NCBI GenBank assembly: GCA_964036195.1
Contig: OZ038456.1
Location: forward strand, 2,542,001-2,606,000
Source of the DNA: Sphaerolaimus hirsutus
Lineage: Eukaryota; Nematoda; Chromadorea; Monhysterida; Sphaerolaimidae
Length of the DNA: 64,000 nucleotides
Direction of reading: 5' to 3'
In this document: positions 44,801 to 53,430 of the stretch, in pieces
Layout: each line of letters starts with the position of its first letter
How positions within the stretch are numbered: position 1 is the stretch's first letter
Position numbers and translations under genes: made by a program
Notes under the pieces: model-generated
Databases searched by the model: none
Seen by the model: only the letters and a program-made list of their open reading frames with translations
What the model was told of the DNA's origin: nothing

Positions 44801-47800
44801 TTGCGGCAAAATTTCAGCAAATTTTTTCCATTTTCCAGCAAAATTTCAGCAATTTTTTTCATTTAAGTGCAAATTACATTTTTCCGGGCCCTTTTTGCGT
44901 TTTCTGGCTGCTGAAAATTTTTTTCTGTTTCCGTTTCCGTTTTCCGCCAAGTGCAAATTTTTTTCCGTTTTCCGTTCCGTTTTCCGGCCGCTGAGTTTTT
45001 TTCCGTTTCCGTTTCGTTTTCTGTAAAAAATTTTTTTTGACACCCTAGGTTCAGCGCCCTCAACGACTGCATCCAGCAGCAGTACGTCCAATGTGTTTTT
45101 TACAAAATCTGTTTTGTATTTTACAATCAAATATTAATCGAGTTAATCAAAGGTAGTCAAATTTTAGTCCTAGTCCCTTCTCCACAGGACTGTATCGTTT
45201 CGCATATTTGCGTATGAAAATCGTAATCTGTAGTTAAATCGCAACTGTGGTCAACCGTGTAAAAATTTTCGCACACACCAGGAAAGGGTACTGAACCCGC
45301 AGACTTTACGTTTCAAAAACCATCCAGTGCCCATCCATAAACGCCTCCCAGTATCGCTTCTCGGCCTTTTGGCTAAGATCAAAGTGTAGTATCATATCTT
45401 AGTATAGTTCTTATCAGCTTAATCTCTAATATGCGACCTATTGGTTGCACTGAGATGAGTGGATTTTTGGGACGGAGGCGTGGAGCCACAGCTCGCTGTC
45501 CCTGCCGCGGGTCGGCCCAGCGCTGCACTGCTGCTGGCAATGGCCCACACCCCGGGGGGTTAGGGTTCAAACAGGATCCCGATCCTGGATCCCGTGAAAT
45601 TCCGGGATTTGGCAGTCCTGATCCCGAAACCCTAATCCTGATCCTGAAATCCAAAAATACCAATCCCGATCCCTATCCTGAAAACTTTCAAATCCCGATC
45701 CCGAGTATCTCCCAAGTCCGGGATCCCGATCCCGGAAAAAACAGTGGAAATTATAAAAAGTGAAAAAAATGACATTTTTGCATGCAAAAATGTGAACGCA
45801 AACCCCCAGCGTCCATTTTATGTTACTTTTCTGGCTTCCAACAGTGTACCTTTATGAACATTTACTTTTGAGACCTTTTATGAACAACAGTGAATGCCAG
45901 AACAGTGACGAAAATCTCTATCCCTAGACCCAAATCCCGATCCTGAAAAAATGCCAATCCCGATCCCAATCCCGTGACCGCAATCCCAGCCAATCCCGAT
46001 CCCGATCCTGATCCCGAAATCCCAAAATACCAATCCCGATCCCGATCCCGAAACCCCAATCCCGATCCCGAAATCTCAAAAAGTGAATCCCGATCCCGAT
46101 CCCGAAAAGTCAATCCCGTTTGAACCCTACCGGGGGTGCCTATGAACCTGTTTTGCTGTACTATTGAAGTGCCGACGCTTCTGCCGTAAACAGTTCTGGG
46201 GCCAGTTCCGCAAGTTAAAAGTAGAGAGTAAAAATTGGAGAGTAGAGTAAAACGGCAAATGGCAAGTAAAGAGTAGAGTAGAAATTGAAGAGTGGAGTAA
46301 AAATTGACAAGTAGAGAAACAAATAAAGAGTTAAAAAGTAGAGGAAAAAAATAGAGTAAAGTGATAAATTGGAAATAACGATAAAATAAAAATAAAAAAA
46401 TAAAAAAGCGCGGTTTGGGTTTGGACGTTGCGATTTGGACATATTTATGCCGTCCGCGCACGGCCATTATTCGAAACTATACGTCGTTTTTTTTTACTTT
46501 TTGAGTAATTTTTTTGTATACATCCGTGTAAAAAACATGATCGGTTCCAAAGTTGCGATGCATTTTACACGGATGTATCCAAAAAATTGCTCAAAAAGTA
46601 ACAAAAAATCGACGTATACTTTTGAAAAATAGACGTGCGCGGACGGCATTTGTCCTAACCGCAACGTGTCGCGCTTTTTTATTTTTTTTCAATTTTATCG
46701 TTATTTCCAATTTATCTCTTTACTTGATGTTTTACTCTACGTTTTACTTTACTCATTATTTTTTACTCTCCTTTTCAATTTTTACTTTACTTTTTACTCT
46801 ACTTTTCAATTTTTACTTTACTTTCAATTTTACTCTACTCTCCTATTTTTACTCTCTTCTTTTAACTTGCGGAACTGGCCCCTGATTACCCGCCATGCGT
46901 GAAGCGTATTTTAGCGAAATGCTCCCAGGGGGTCCATTAGGTATTTCGCCATAATTTTTCGAGATGGGATTTTTTATTTCTCCAGGAGTTTATCATAAAA
47001 ACCCAGCACACACTAGTTGACAATGGTGCTAAATGTCAACTGGTTCAGATCCTAATTCAAAGCTTACTGACGAAAAACACTACACTGATTGTCTAAATAC
47101 ACAGATCACTATTTACTTCGTGCCGACGTTGTACATTAAAAAAGACACTGCAATGTTTGTTTTTTCAACACCACAGTTTCATTTGTAACATGATTCAGCA
47201 CTTTTGCGTTAGAACGTCGATGTAGAAGTGGAAGCAATGTGATAAAAATGATGAGAAAAAGTTTGTTCTTTTATTCAGATGGGATACGGTAGATTCCATT
47301 GTAAGGTGCATTTACTGTCGCTGGAGTGTGATAACAAAGAAACCGCCCCCTCCCAGCTGCGCAGACGGCCCGGCGGAACGGTTTACCGTCAAGGCGATAA
47401 GACTACCCCACGACGCTTCAATCAGGTGCCACTCCCAGACCCTGTAAAATGCCCTGTAAAATGTCAAATGTCATGCAAAGTGTCAAAAGTCATGTAAAAT
47501 TCCTGGTAAAATGGCAAACCTACGTTTACCATTACGCAGGGCATTTTACATGACGTTTGACACTTTGCATAACTTTTGACATTTTACAGGGCATTTTACA
47601 CGGTCTGGGAGTGCCCCAGGCGATGCGTTTTGGGCGCCATGCAGGACGCAGTGACAGAATGCGACATCCCTCAGAAACCGTAACTTTTGTGACTTTAAAT
47701 TTTGACTGCCACCGAGGCTACCAACTTTGTGTTTTCATATTCATGCAGCAGACCGTGCCACGGCGTGAAGCACTGCGTGAAGCAAAGTGAGCAGATTGAC

Positions 47801-48789
47801 CAGGTGAAGGCCGCCGTGAAGGAATGCAACAACAGGTTTAATACTCAGCGATTTTTTTTCAACAAATTCCCCTGGTTCTAACGGAGCCACCACATAAAGT
47901 ATACCGATTAATCCTCGAATAAGTCCCCGGGGGAGTTATTTTTTGTCAGGATGTATTGAGGGGGGAGTTAATCGAGGGGAGTTATTTTTTCCTCACGCTC
48001 ATAAGAGGGGGGAGTTATTCGAGGATTTACGGTAAATACAAAAGTACGATAGAACACACATTACGACATCTTCGGAATACATGGTCCCGACTACAGCCTG
48101 TTTTAACAGTCAAAACAGTACCAAATGATCAATCATCCACCAAAAATCATAGTTGTTAAAACGTATACGCGTATACTCGAGTACTGTGTAAATACGTTTA
48201 CGTTTCTACCTAAAAAATACCGGTAATCACTTACTCGCGTACTTTTTGAAAGTAGATGAGTACAGAAAACGTATTTCAGATAGGCTTTTATAAAGACTTC
48301 TTCAAGGCATAAAGGGAAAAAAGGGAGAAAAAAGCTAAAAATAAGGAAAAATTTCCGAAATAGGTTAACAAATAGGCAAAAAACATTGACCAGGTAATTC
48401 GAGGGTAAAAACGTTTGGAAATTAGTGATATAAATCAAAATTATGCAAAATTTTTCAAAAATACCCACTTTTACGTTTTCCTGGGACAAAAGTAATCTAC
48501 CTATCTACTCACGTTTACTCATGAGTAAAAGTAAAAAATTTTGACTTTACGTTTTCTGTACTCAGCGATCAGTAAAAAATAAATACTTTACGTTTACGTT
48601 TACTTTCAAAAAGGTTGAGTACTTTTAACAACTCTGCCAAAAATACCTGATCACAGGGCGTCGACCGATTGCCGCAGTGAAGCGAGCGACGCGAAGTGCG
48701 AGTGCATCCAGGCGGCCAAAGACGACATCAAAGCCGCTTGCGACCATGAAATCAAAGACCGCGACTGCTCCGCTCCTAGGTATGGCTGA
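38833..48789 (+). CDS. Secreted cysteine-rich helical protein, copy B (5 exons plus two transposon-made introns)
   Basis: Exons 38833-38880, 44316-44395 + 45049-45081, 47357-47425 + 47620-47679, 47749-47835 and 48657-48789. Exons 2 and 3 of copy A are each split here by a transposon. With those removed at their GT-AG borders the coding sum is 510 nt, 169 residues plus stop, collinear with A and with the same Cys spacing. Signal peptide MQHQFGIALICLLAIG; mature start ACPAELSDNC. The copies differ mainly in exon 3 (FTVKAIRLPHDAS versus FTAYKGIEWPTDPS). Without splicing of both insertions the frame is lost, so either they are real introns or copy B is broken. Confidence 0.75.
39000..39456. other. 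Repeat-rich part of gene B intron 1
   Basis: Three tandem GTGCACATGTAGACCCG units at about 38928-38985, then TACCGTGAATACTCTATTAC with CCTCCAATAATGCGACC-like repeats. No exon or clear element border was seen. Confidence 0.45.
39457..39818. mobile_element. hAT-like element, AGTTGTTAAAA ends
   Basis: CATAGTTGTTAAAACGTA to TACTTTTAACAACTCTG; flanks CTGGGCTT and CTGGGTGG (6 of 8). Confidence 0.7.
39819..40545. other. No gene seen (gene B intron 1)
   Basis: Unique-looking AT-rich DNA with minus-strand ORFs of about 100 codons that I could not link to any family. A coding-like feel near 40000-40300 is not supported by a motif. Confidence 0.3.
41151..41378. mobile_element. CAGGGTTGG-family MITE
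   Basis: CAGGGTTGGCAAAATGTCAG to CTAAAACCAACCCTG around AAATAAAATAAAA runs. No matching 8-bp flank. Set in a region (40548-41454) that contains AGTTGTTAAAA-family fragments. Confidence 0.6.
42076..42500. mobile_element. CCGTATT/AATACGG-family MITE
   Basis: CCGTATTACCTCGAATTAAC to TTTCGAGGTAATACGG; same subfamily as 23824 and 51548. Confidence 0.7.
42584..43461. mobile_element. CCGTATT MITE with another copy nested inside
   Basis: The outer copy runs CCGTATTTACTCGAATAATT to ATTCGAGTAAATACGG; the inner copy is at 42759-43208. The two belong to different subfamilies (CGAATAATT versus CGAAATACC). Confidence 0.65.
42759..43208. mobile_element. Nested CCGTATT/AATACGG MITE
   Basis: CCGTATTTCCTCGAAATACC to TTTCGAGGAAATACGG; its interior matches the copies at 30444 and after the gap at 59360. 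Confidence 0.65.
43470..44310. other. End of gene B intron 1, no exon seen
   Basis: AT-rich, ending in a partial AGTTGTTAAAA-family piece (about 44070-44276) just before exon 2 of gene B. A GGGGGTATGGGGGGGGGCAG run lies near 43610. Confidence 0.4.
44403..45047. mobile_element. hAT-like element inside exon 2 of gene B
   Basis: TAGGATGTCAAATTTCC to TTTTTTTGACACCCTA, 645 bp, flanked by perfect GGTTCAGC duplications (44395-44402, 45048-45055). The borders read CCG/GTTCAG and CCCTAG/GTTCAG, so a GT-AG intron 44396-45048 removes it exactly. A T8 run lies just before the acceptor. Interior TTTTCCGTTTCCG repeats place it in the same family as 31298-32493. Confidence 0.9.
45295..45352 (+). promoter_or_regulatory. 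Shared upstream flank of U2-like copy B
   Basis: CTTTACGTTTCAAAAACCAT at nearly the same distance before the RNA as in copy A, followed by AGTGCCCATCC in both. Candidate snRNA proximal element. Confidence 0.45.
45353..45550 (+). ncRNA. U2 snRNA-like gene, copy B
   Basis: ATCGCTTCTCGGCCTTTTGG start, then CTAAGATCAAAGTGTAGTAT, matches the conserved 5' half of U2 base for base as I recall it, including the branch-point-binding GTAGTA. The Sm-like site GATTTTTGGG and a 3' hairpin with CTGCACTGCTGCTGG follow. One oddity is a 12-nt insertion after GTGTAGTATC (TAGTAT repeated), absent from copy A, which lengthens it to 198. It may be a variant or a pseudogene. It lies in intron 2 of gene B; a transposon (45561) follows 10 bp after it. 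Confidence 0.75.
45561..46129. mobile_element. hAT-like element with CCCGAT arrays after U2 copy B
   Basis: TAGGGTTCAAACAGGATCCC to CCCGTTTGAACCCTA; flanks CGGGGGGT and CCGGGGGT (7 of 8). Confidence 0.78.
46196..46884. mobile_element. Inverted-repeat element, CAGTTCCGCAAGT ends
   Basis: CTGGGGCCAGTTCCGCAAGT to ACTTGCGGAACTGGCCCCTG. Arms are made of AGAGTAAAAATTG units on the left and the complement on the right, so it can fold on itself. A family member lies at 49250-50262. Confidence 0.7.
47429..47614. mobile_element. MITE inside exon 3 of gene B (CAGTCCC family, copy 5)
   Basis: CCACTCCCAGACCCTGTAAA to CACGGTCTGGGAGTGC, flanked by ATCAGGTG and CCCAGGCG-type repeats. The exon reads ATCAG/GTGCCA...CCCCAG/GCGATG, so a GT-AG intron 47426-47619 (194 nt) restores the uninterrupted frame of copy A (AACCAGGCAATGC). 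Confidence 0.88.
47904..48032. mobile_element. Short CCG...CGG MITE in intron 4 of gene B
   Basis: Counterpart of 34272-34399, at the same place in the intron. Confidence 0.65.
48148..48636. mobile_element. hAT-like element, AGTTGTTAAAA ends, next to exon 5 of gene B
   Basis: CATAGTTGTTAAAACGTA to TTTTAACAACTCTG with perfect CCAAAAAT flanks; counterpart of 34515-35018. Both copies end 20 bp before exon 5. Confidence 0.83.
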
Positions 48790-48876
48790 GCGGGCCAAAT
48801 GGACACGACACTATCCATTGTGACACGTTGAGAAGTTTGTCCTGACTGATTGTGCCTACACACACACACACCTGGT

Positions 48877-49064
48877 GGCGATCCCAAGCCCTGTAAAGTG
48901 TAAAGTAAAGTGTCAAATGTAAAGTCAAATGCAAAGTAAAGAGTCAATTGTCATGCAAAATTCAGTAATAAAATATTTTCTCTTTTGTTTTGCTTGACAC
49001 TTTACTTTGCATTTGACTTTACATTTGACACTTTACTTTACACTTTACAGGGCTTGGGATTGCC
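48877..49064. mobile_element. MITE of the CAGTCCC family (copy 6)
   Basis: GCGATCCCAAGCCCTGTAAA to CAGGGCTTGGGATTGC, next to CCTGGTG. It sits inside the B-unit copy of the CTACACACACTA MITE and is missing from the A unit (36700-36915), so it is a later insertion. Confidence 0.7.
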
Positions 49065-49249
49065 CCCAGTTTGCACCGTTACTTCGGCGAAAACTGAAAT
49101 AAATTTCAAATGCAAATGATTGCAAAACTCGCTGAATGATTGAATTTTATTTTTAAGTTTTAATTTGAAAACTAAAACACATAGCATACAAAAAGTCTAC
49201 ACTTGATGTCGCCATGTTGCCATTTCAGTTTTCAGCAAGTGACGGTGCA

Positions 49250-50262
49250 AACTGGTGCCGGTTCCGCAAGTGGACAAGTTAAGAGTTAAAAGTTAAGAGT
49301 TGAGTAAAATGACAAATGGCGAGTTAAGAGTAAAGTTAAAGTTTAAGAGACAAGTTAAAGTTTAAGAGAAAAGTTAAAATTTAAGAGTTGAGTTAAAGGT
49401 TGAGTTAAATGTTAAGAGTTGAGTTAAAGGTTAAAAGTTGAGTTGAGAGTTAAGAGTTGAGTTAAGAGTTGAGTTAAGAGTTGAGTTAAGAGTTGAGTTA
49501 AGAGTTGAGTTAAGAGTTGAGTTAAGAGTTGAGTTAAGAGTTGAGTTAAGAGTTGAGTTAAGAGTTGAGTTAAGAGTTGAGTTAAGAGTTGAGTTAAGAG
49601 TTGAGTTAAGAGTTGAGTTAAGAGTTGAGTTAAGAGTTGAGTTAAGAGTTGAGTTAAGAGTTGAGTTGAGAGTTGAGTTAAGAGTTGAGTTAAGAGTTGA
49701 GTTAAGAGTTGAGTTAAGAGTTGAGTTAAGAGTTGAGAGTTAAGAGACAAGTGGAAAATGATGGTAAAAAGATATAAAAAAATAAAAATGTGAAATTGGT
49801 ATAGATACGGCTGTTTGCTGGCATGGTGCCAATGTTGTATGCACGTCATTTGAAAATAATGTATCCAAAAAAATTATCGCTAAAAAAAGAAAAAATCGCG
49901 GAACATTGTTTCAAATCTAACGCTCTCAAGATCCAAATTCATTTTTTAAATTTTTTTATTATTTTTTATTACATTTTTTTCCCATTTGTCTTTTAAATCA
50001 ACTTTATATCACCTTTTAACGTTTAACTCAACTCTTAACTCAACTTTTAACCTTTAACTCAACTCTTAACATTTAACTCAACCTTTAACTCAACTCTTAA
50101 CATTTGCCTCAACTTTTAACTCAACTCTTAAATTTTGACTTTTCTCTTAAACTTTAACTTTTCTCTTAAACTTTAACTTTACTCTTAACTCGCCATTTGT
50201 CATTTTACTCAACTCTTAACTTTTAACTCTTAACTTGTCCACTTGCGGAACTGGCCCCTGGT
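49250..50262. mobile_element. 1-kb inverted-repeat element built from GAGTTAAGAGTT units
   Basis: Ends CCGGTTCCGCAAGTGG and CCACTTGCGGAACTGG with CTGGTG on both sides; the A unit (ACTGGTGTGTGTG near 36903) is the empty site. The left arm holds a long 12-bp tandem array, the right arm the complementary units (AACTCAACTCTTAA), so the RNA could form a very long hairpin. Confidence 0.75.
49388..49740. repeat. Minisatellite, 12-bp unit GAGTTAAGAGTT
   Basis: About 25-30 near-perfect units. The reverse strand is open and reads LLTQ repeatedly, which is an artefact of the repeat. Confidence 0.85.
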
Positions 50263-50360
50263 GTGTGTGTTGGTGCAATATGTTAGAGTTAGTGATCAAC
50301 GCAGATATAGTGGTCTGAAATTAAGTGGAATTCTGGCAGTAATTGTTCATCGTTAACGTA

Positions 50361-50457
50361 CCATATTTACTCGAATAGTTCCCCGGGGGATTATTTTTTT
50401 GTCAGACATTTTTGAGGGGGGTACTATTCAAGAGGGGAATTCTTCAAGTAAATACGG
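50361..50457. mobile_element. Short CCATATT/AATACGG MITE (B unit)
   Basis: Counterpart of 37445-37545. Confidence 0.65.
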
Positions 50458-51500
50458 TATATACATATGTACACAAACTTTTATCTGTTTTTATTTCTAA
50501 ATGTAATTAGAGATGCACCTTCCTCTATATATTTGCACAATAGACAGTTTGATTTTTGTAGATGTGAATGTTTTCATGCTTATGATGAACAAAGCTGTCT
50601 CATCTGTAGAAAATGTTTATTATGGATGGGCGTTTGGTTCTGTTAATTCAATGAATAGATGATACAATGACTCAATGAATACACCGATTCAATGAAACTA
50701 TTTTAGCAATTTGTCATTATTCGCGGAATTGGTATAAAAACAAAACACAGCTGCGCAAACGTGCAAACATGCCAATTGGGTGAAATTCTGTGAGCAATAC
50801 CCAGTGAGCATTTTTTCTTTGTACGTCGCTGCTTTTCGAAGCACATGACTTTAGCTATGTTATTCAATCTGGAGGCGGCAGCGTTTAGACGTCAGAAATG
50901 CCTCCTCATATGGTGTTATTTTTTGTTTCAGCTTTCTCTGTGCGTCATTATAGCCCACTGACTGCACACTTTAAGCCTTGATTACAGCTCAACCCTAAAA
51001 CGGAATATAAAAACAGAAAATGTTTAATGGAAAATAACTTCCGAATCAAAATTAAATTAAAATTAGAGTTTTCCGTTCAAGAAATTTTACTTGACGGAAA
51101 ATTCATCGGACAGAGAGTTCGAATAGAAAAGTCTAACTGAAAATTCGAAAAATCGAAATGGAAATTAATTACAACAGAATTAATAAAGATAATTAAACTA
51201 TATTTACACACATAAAATATATTGATACGGACTACTTATTTCTAATGTTTCAAGGCTGTACCTTTAACCATCTTCCATAAATAATTTTGCATTGAATCTT
51301 TCCGTTGAGTTGAATTCCCGCTTAACAATGAAATCTAACATATCCCAACATAATAAAAAACAATTGTTCATTTTCCATGTATCACATTATACTGCCTTCA
51401 CTACGGATTAATTTACTGCACAATTTTTCGTGTGAACTTAGTTCATGAAATTACGGTAATACGCTTTGCATAGTGTTCAGTCCCATCAGTATACTGCAGT
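50458..51500. other. B-unit spacer, duplicate of 37.5-38.75 kb
   Basis: 50.46-50.94 kb repeats 37.55-38.6 kb without the 38001-38542 element; 51.35-51.48 kb repeats the region upstream of gene B. Between them (about 51000-51340) is sequence unique within the window. No exon was seen. Confidence 0.6.
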
Positions 51501-51547
51501 AGTGCATAGTTGTTAAAACGTATTTATGTTTACTCGATAAATACATA

Positions 51548-51970
51548 CCGTATTACCTCGAATTAACCCCCCCCCCCTTGAATTAACCCCCCCTCGAAAT
51601 ACCCCCCCTAAATTTCGGCTGAGGAAATAATAAACCCCCCCCTCGAAATACCCCCCTAAAATTGAGTGTAACGTGAACGTACATGACAAATACCGCAGTT
51701 TGTGATCTGTACAATGCAGAACACACGTTAAAACTGATGGTTAAGTGACGTTAGGGAAGGGTTTTTGTGTATATACAGTAATATATGCCTATAAACACAT
51801 ATACATCTATGTAATTGTTCGATTTTTCTACGTCTGCGTATGAGGAATTTCCGAAAATTTCTGGCGAAATAATAGACCCCCCCTCGAATAAACCCCCTCA
51901 CGAATTATCCCCCCCTCAAATTTTGCTGGCGAAATAATAAACCCCCTGGGGGTATTTCGAGGTAATACGG
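51548..51970. mobile_element. Nested CCGTATT/AATACGG MITE
   Basis: CCGTATTACCTCGAATTAAC to TTTCGAGGTAATACGG; same subfamily as 23824 and 42076. Confidence 0.7.
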
Positions 51971-52074
51971 TATACTCGAGTACTGCGTTAATATGGTTAC
52001 ATTTCCGCCTGGAGAAAATACCGATACTCACTTACTCGCGTACTTTTTGAGAGTAGGTGAGTACAGAAAACATA

Positions 52075-52333
52075 CCGTATTTCCTCGAAATACCCCCCCC
52101 CCTTGAAATACCCCCCCTCAAAATCGGCACTATGAATTTGTGGTCCGGGAAATGCATAACAGATGTTCAAAACACTTACTGTGTTACGTTAGAACATCGT
52201 TTATACCATCTACATCCTTATATAAGGCTGTAAAAACTTATAAATGGTGGTTATTGTTGCATTTTTCACGTTTTTCTCTCAAAATTCTCACTCTGAAACA
52301 ATCACCCCCGGGGTTTTTTTTGTGGAAATACGG
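52075..52333. mobile_element. Nested CCGTATT/AATACGG MITE
   Basis: CCGTATTTCCTCGAAATACC to TTTTTTGTGGAAATACGG, shorter and partly decayed. Confidence 0.6.
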
Positions 52334-53035
52334 TAAATGGCCGTTTTTTTGCATGTTTTGACGTCTGTGTACGTTTCAAACAACGATTTAGTACTGGGAT
52401 TTCAAAAAATTTCTGGCGAAATAATAACCCTCCTCCTCGAAATAGCCCCCCTCGAAATACCCCCCCCCCTCGTTTAACCCCCCCTCAAAATTTCCACTCT
52501 GAAAAAATATACCCCGTGGGGGTATTTCGAGGAAATACCATATTTCAAATAGGCTTTTATATGAGTCAGTCCATGAGTCAAAAACAGATCAAGTATGTGA
52601 GTACAGAAAACGTAATTGAGAAACACTTTTGGTGTGTATAAGAAGCAAAAGCCAGTGAAACAAAGTAAAACGGCTGCAAAAGCGGCAGCGGAAATGATAG
52701 AAGTTGCTATGGGTAGGGAAAGCAACAACTCTCGCCTTCACTTTTACACATATTTAAATCTTCCTAGGTAAAAAATCGAATGAAATTTTTACTTTTACGT
52801 TTTCCCAGAGTAAGAATACTGGTATTTATGTTTACTCACCTTTTTTACAGCGTAAAAGTGACAAAAAATTTCTTTACGTTTTCTGTAGTCAGGGCCAGGG
52901 GTGCATAAAAATTAATTACTTTACGTTTACATTTACTTTGAAAAGGTTCCGTACTTTCAACAACTCTGCAGTAGTGACGGGATAGCCATTGGTACTTGGG
53001 CTTGCTTTCACTGTGCACCGCGGCTTTATCAGCAT

Positions 53036-53286
53036 GTATACTCCAGTTACTTTACACCCTGCACGCGTGGTTCCCGCTGTAAGCGTGCCAACGATTTTGT
53101 TCTGCATGCGATTTTCATAAAAAGTTGCATAAGTAATCGTTGTTACAATGCTCAACGTTAACTTAATTACAAAAATGATTTTTTTCACTTTTTTTACAAA
53201 AATCGCATGCTTTATCACCATTGACACGCTTCCAACGTGAGACATAAATGAGTGCGAGGGCAAAGTATCATGTCCACCGAGTATAA
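53036..53286. repeat. Dispersed repeat, about 245 bp (copy 3 of 3)
   Basis: GTATACTCCAGTTACTTTAC onward, same orientation as 2885-3131, including the GCGTGGTTCCCGCT core. Confidence 0.6.
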
Positions 53287-53430
53287 TATGGCATATTTTA
53301 TCATGAGATTTCTTCTTTCGTTTCACGCAGACGTTATCCCTGACGCGTGTCATCACTGGTAAATAACTGCAATAACTCCCGTTGAAACATTTTTCATGGT
53401 GGTATTTTTATTCAAATCAAACACGTTTCA

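Larger units (their letters stand above)
51505..52968. mobile_element. hAT-like element, AGTTGTTAAAA ends, with nested CCGTATT MITEs
   Basis: CATAGTTGTTAAAACGTA to GTACTTTCAACAACTCTG with perfect CAGTAGTG duplications (51497-51504, 52969-52976). Two CCGTATT MITEs lie inside (51548-51970, 52075-52333), with a third fragment at about 52420-52543. Confidence 0.83.

Noticed and set aside
49436..49735. CRISPR-like regular array
   Set aside because: No unique spacers; it is a continuous tandem repeat in a eukaryotic genome.
49424..49849. 141-codon minus-strand ORF of LLTQ repeats
   Set aside because: It is the reverse reading of a 12-bp minisatellite, whose length keeps the frame open by arithmetic.
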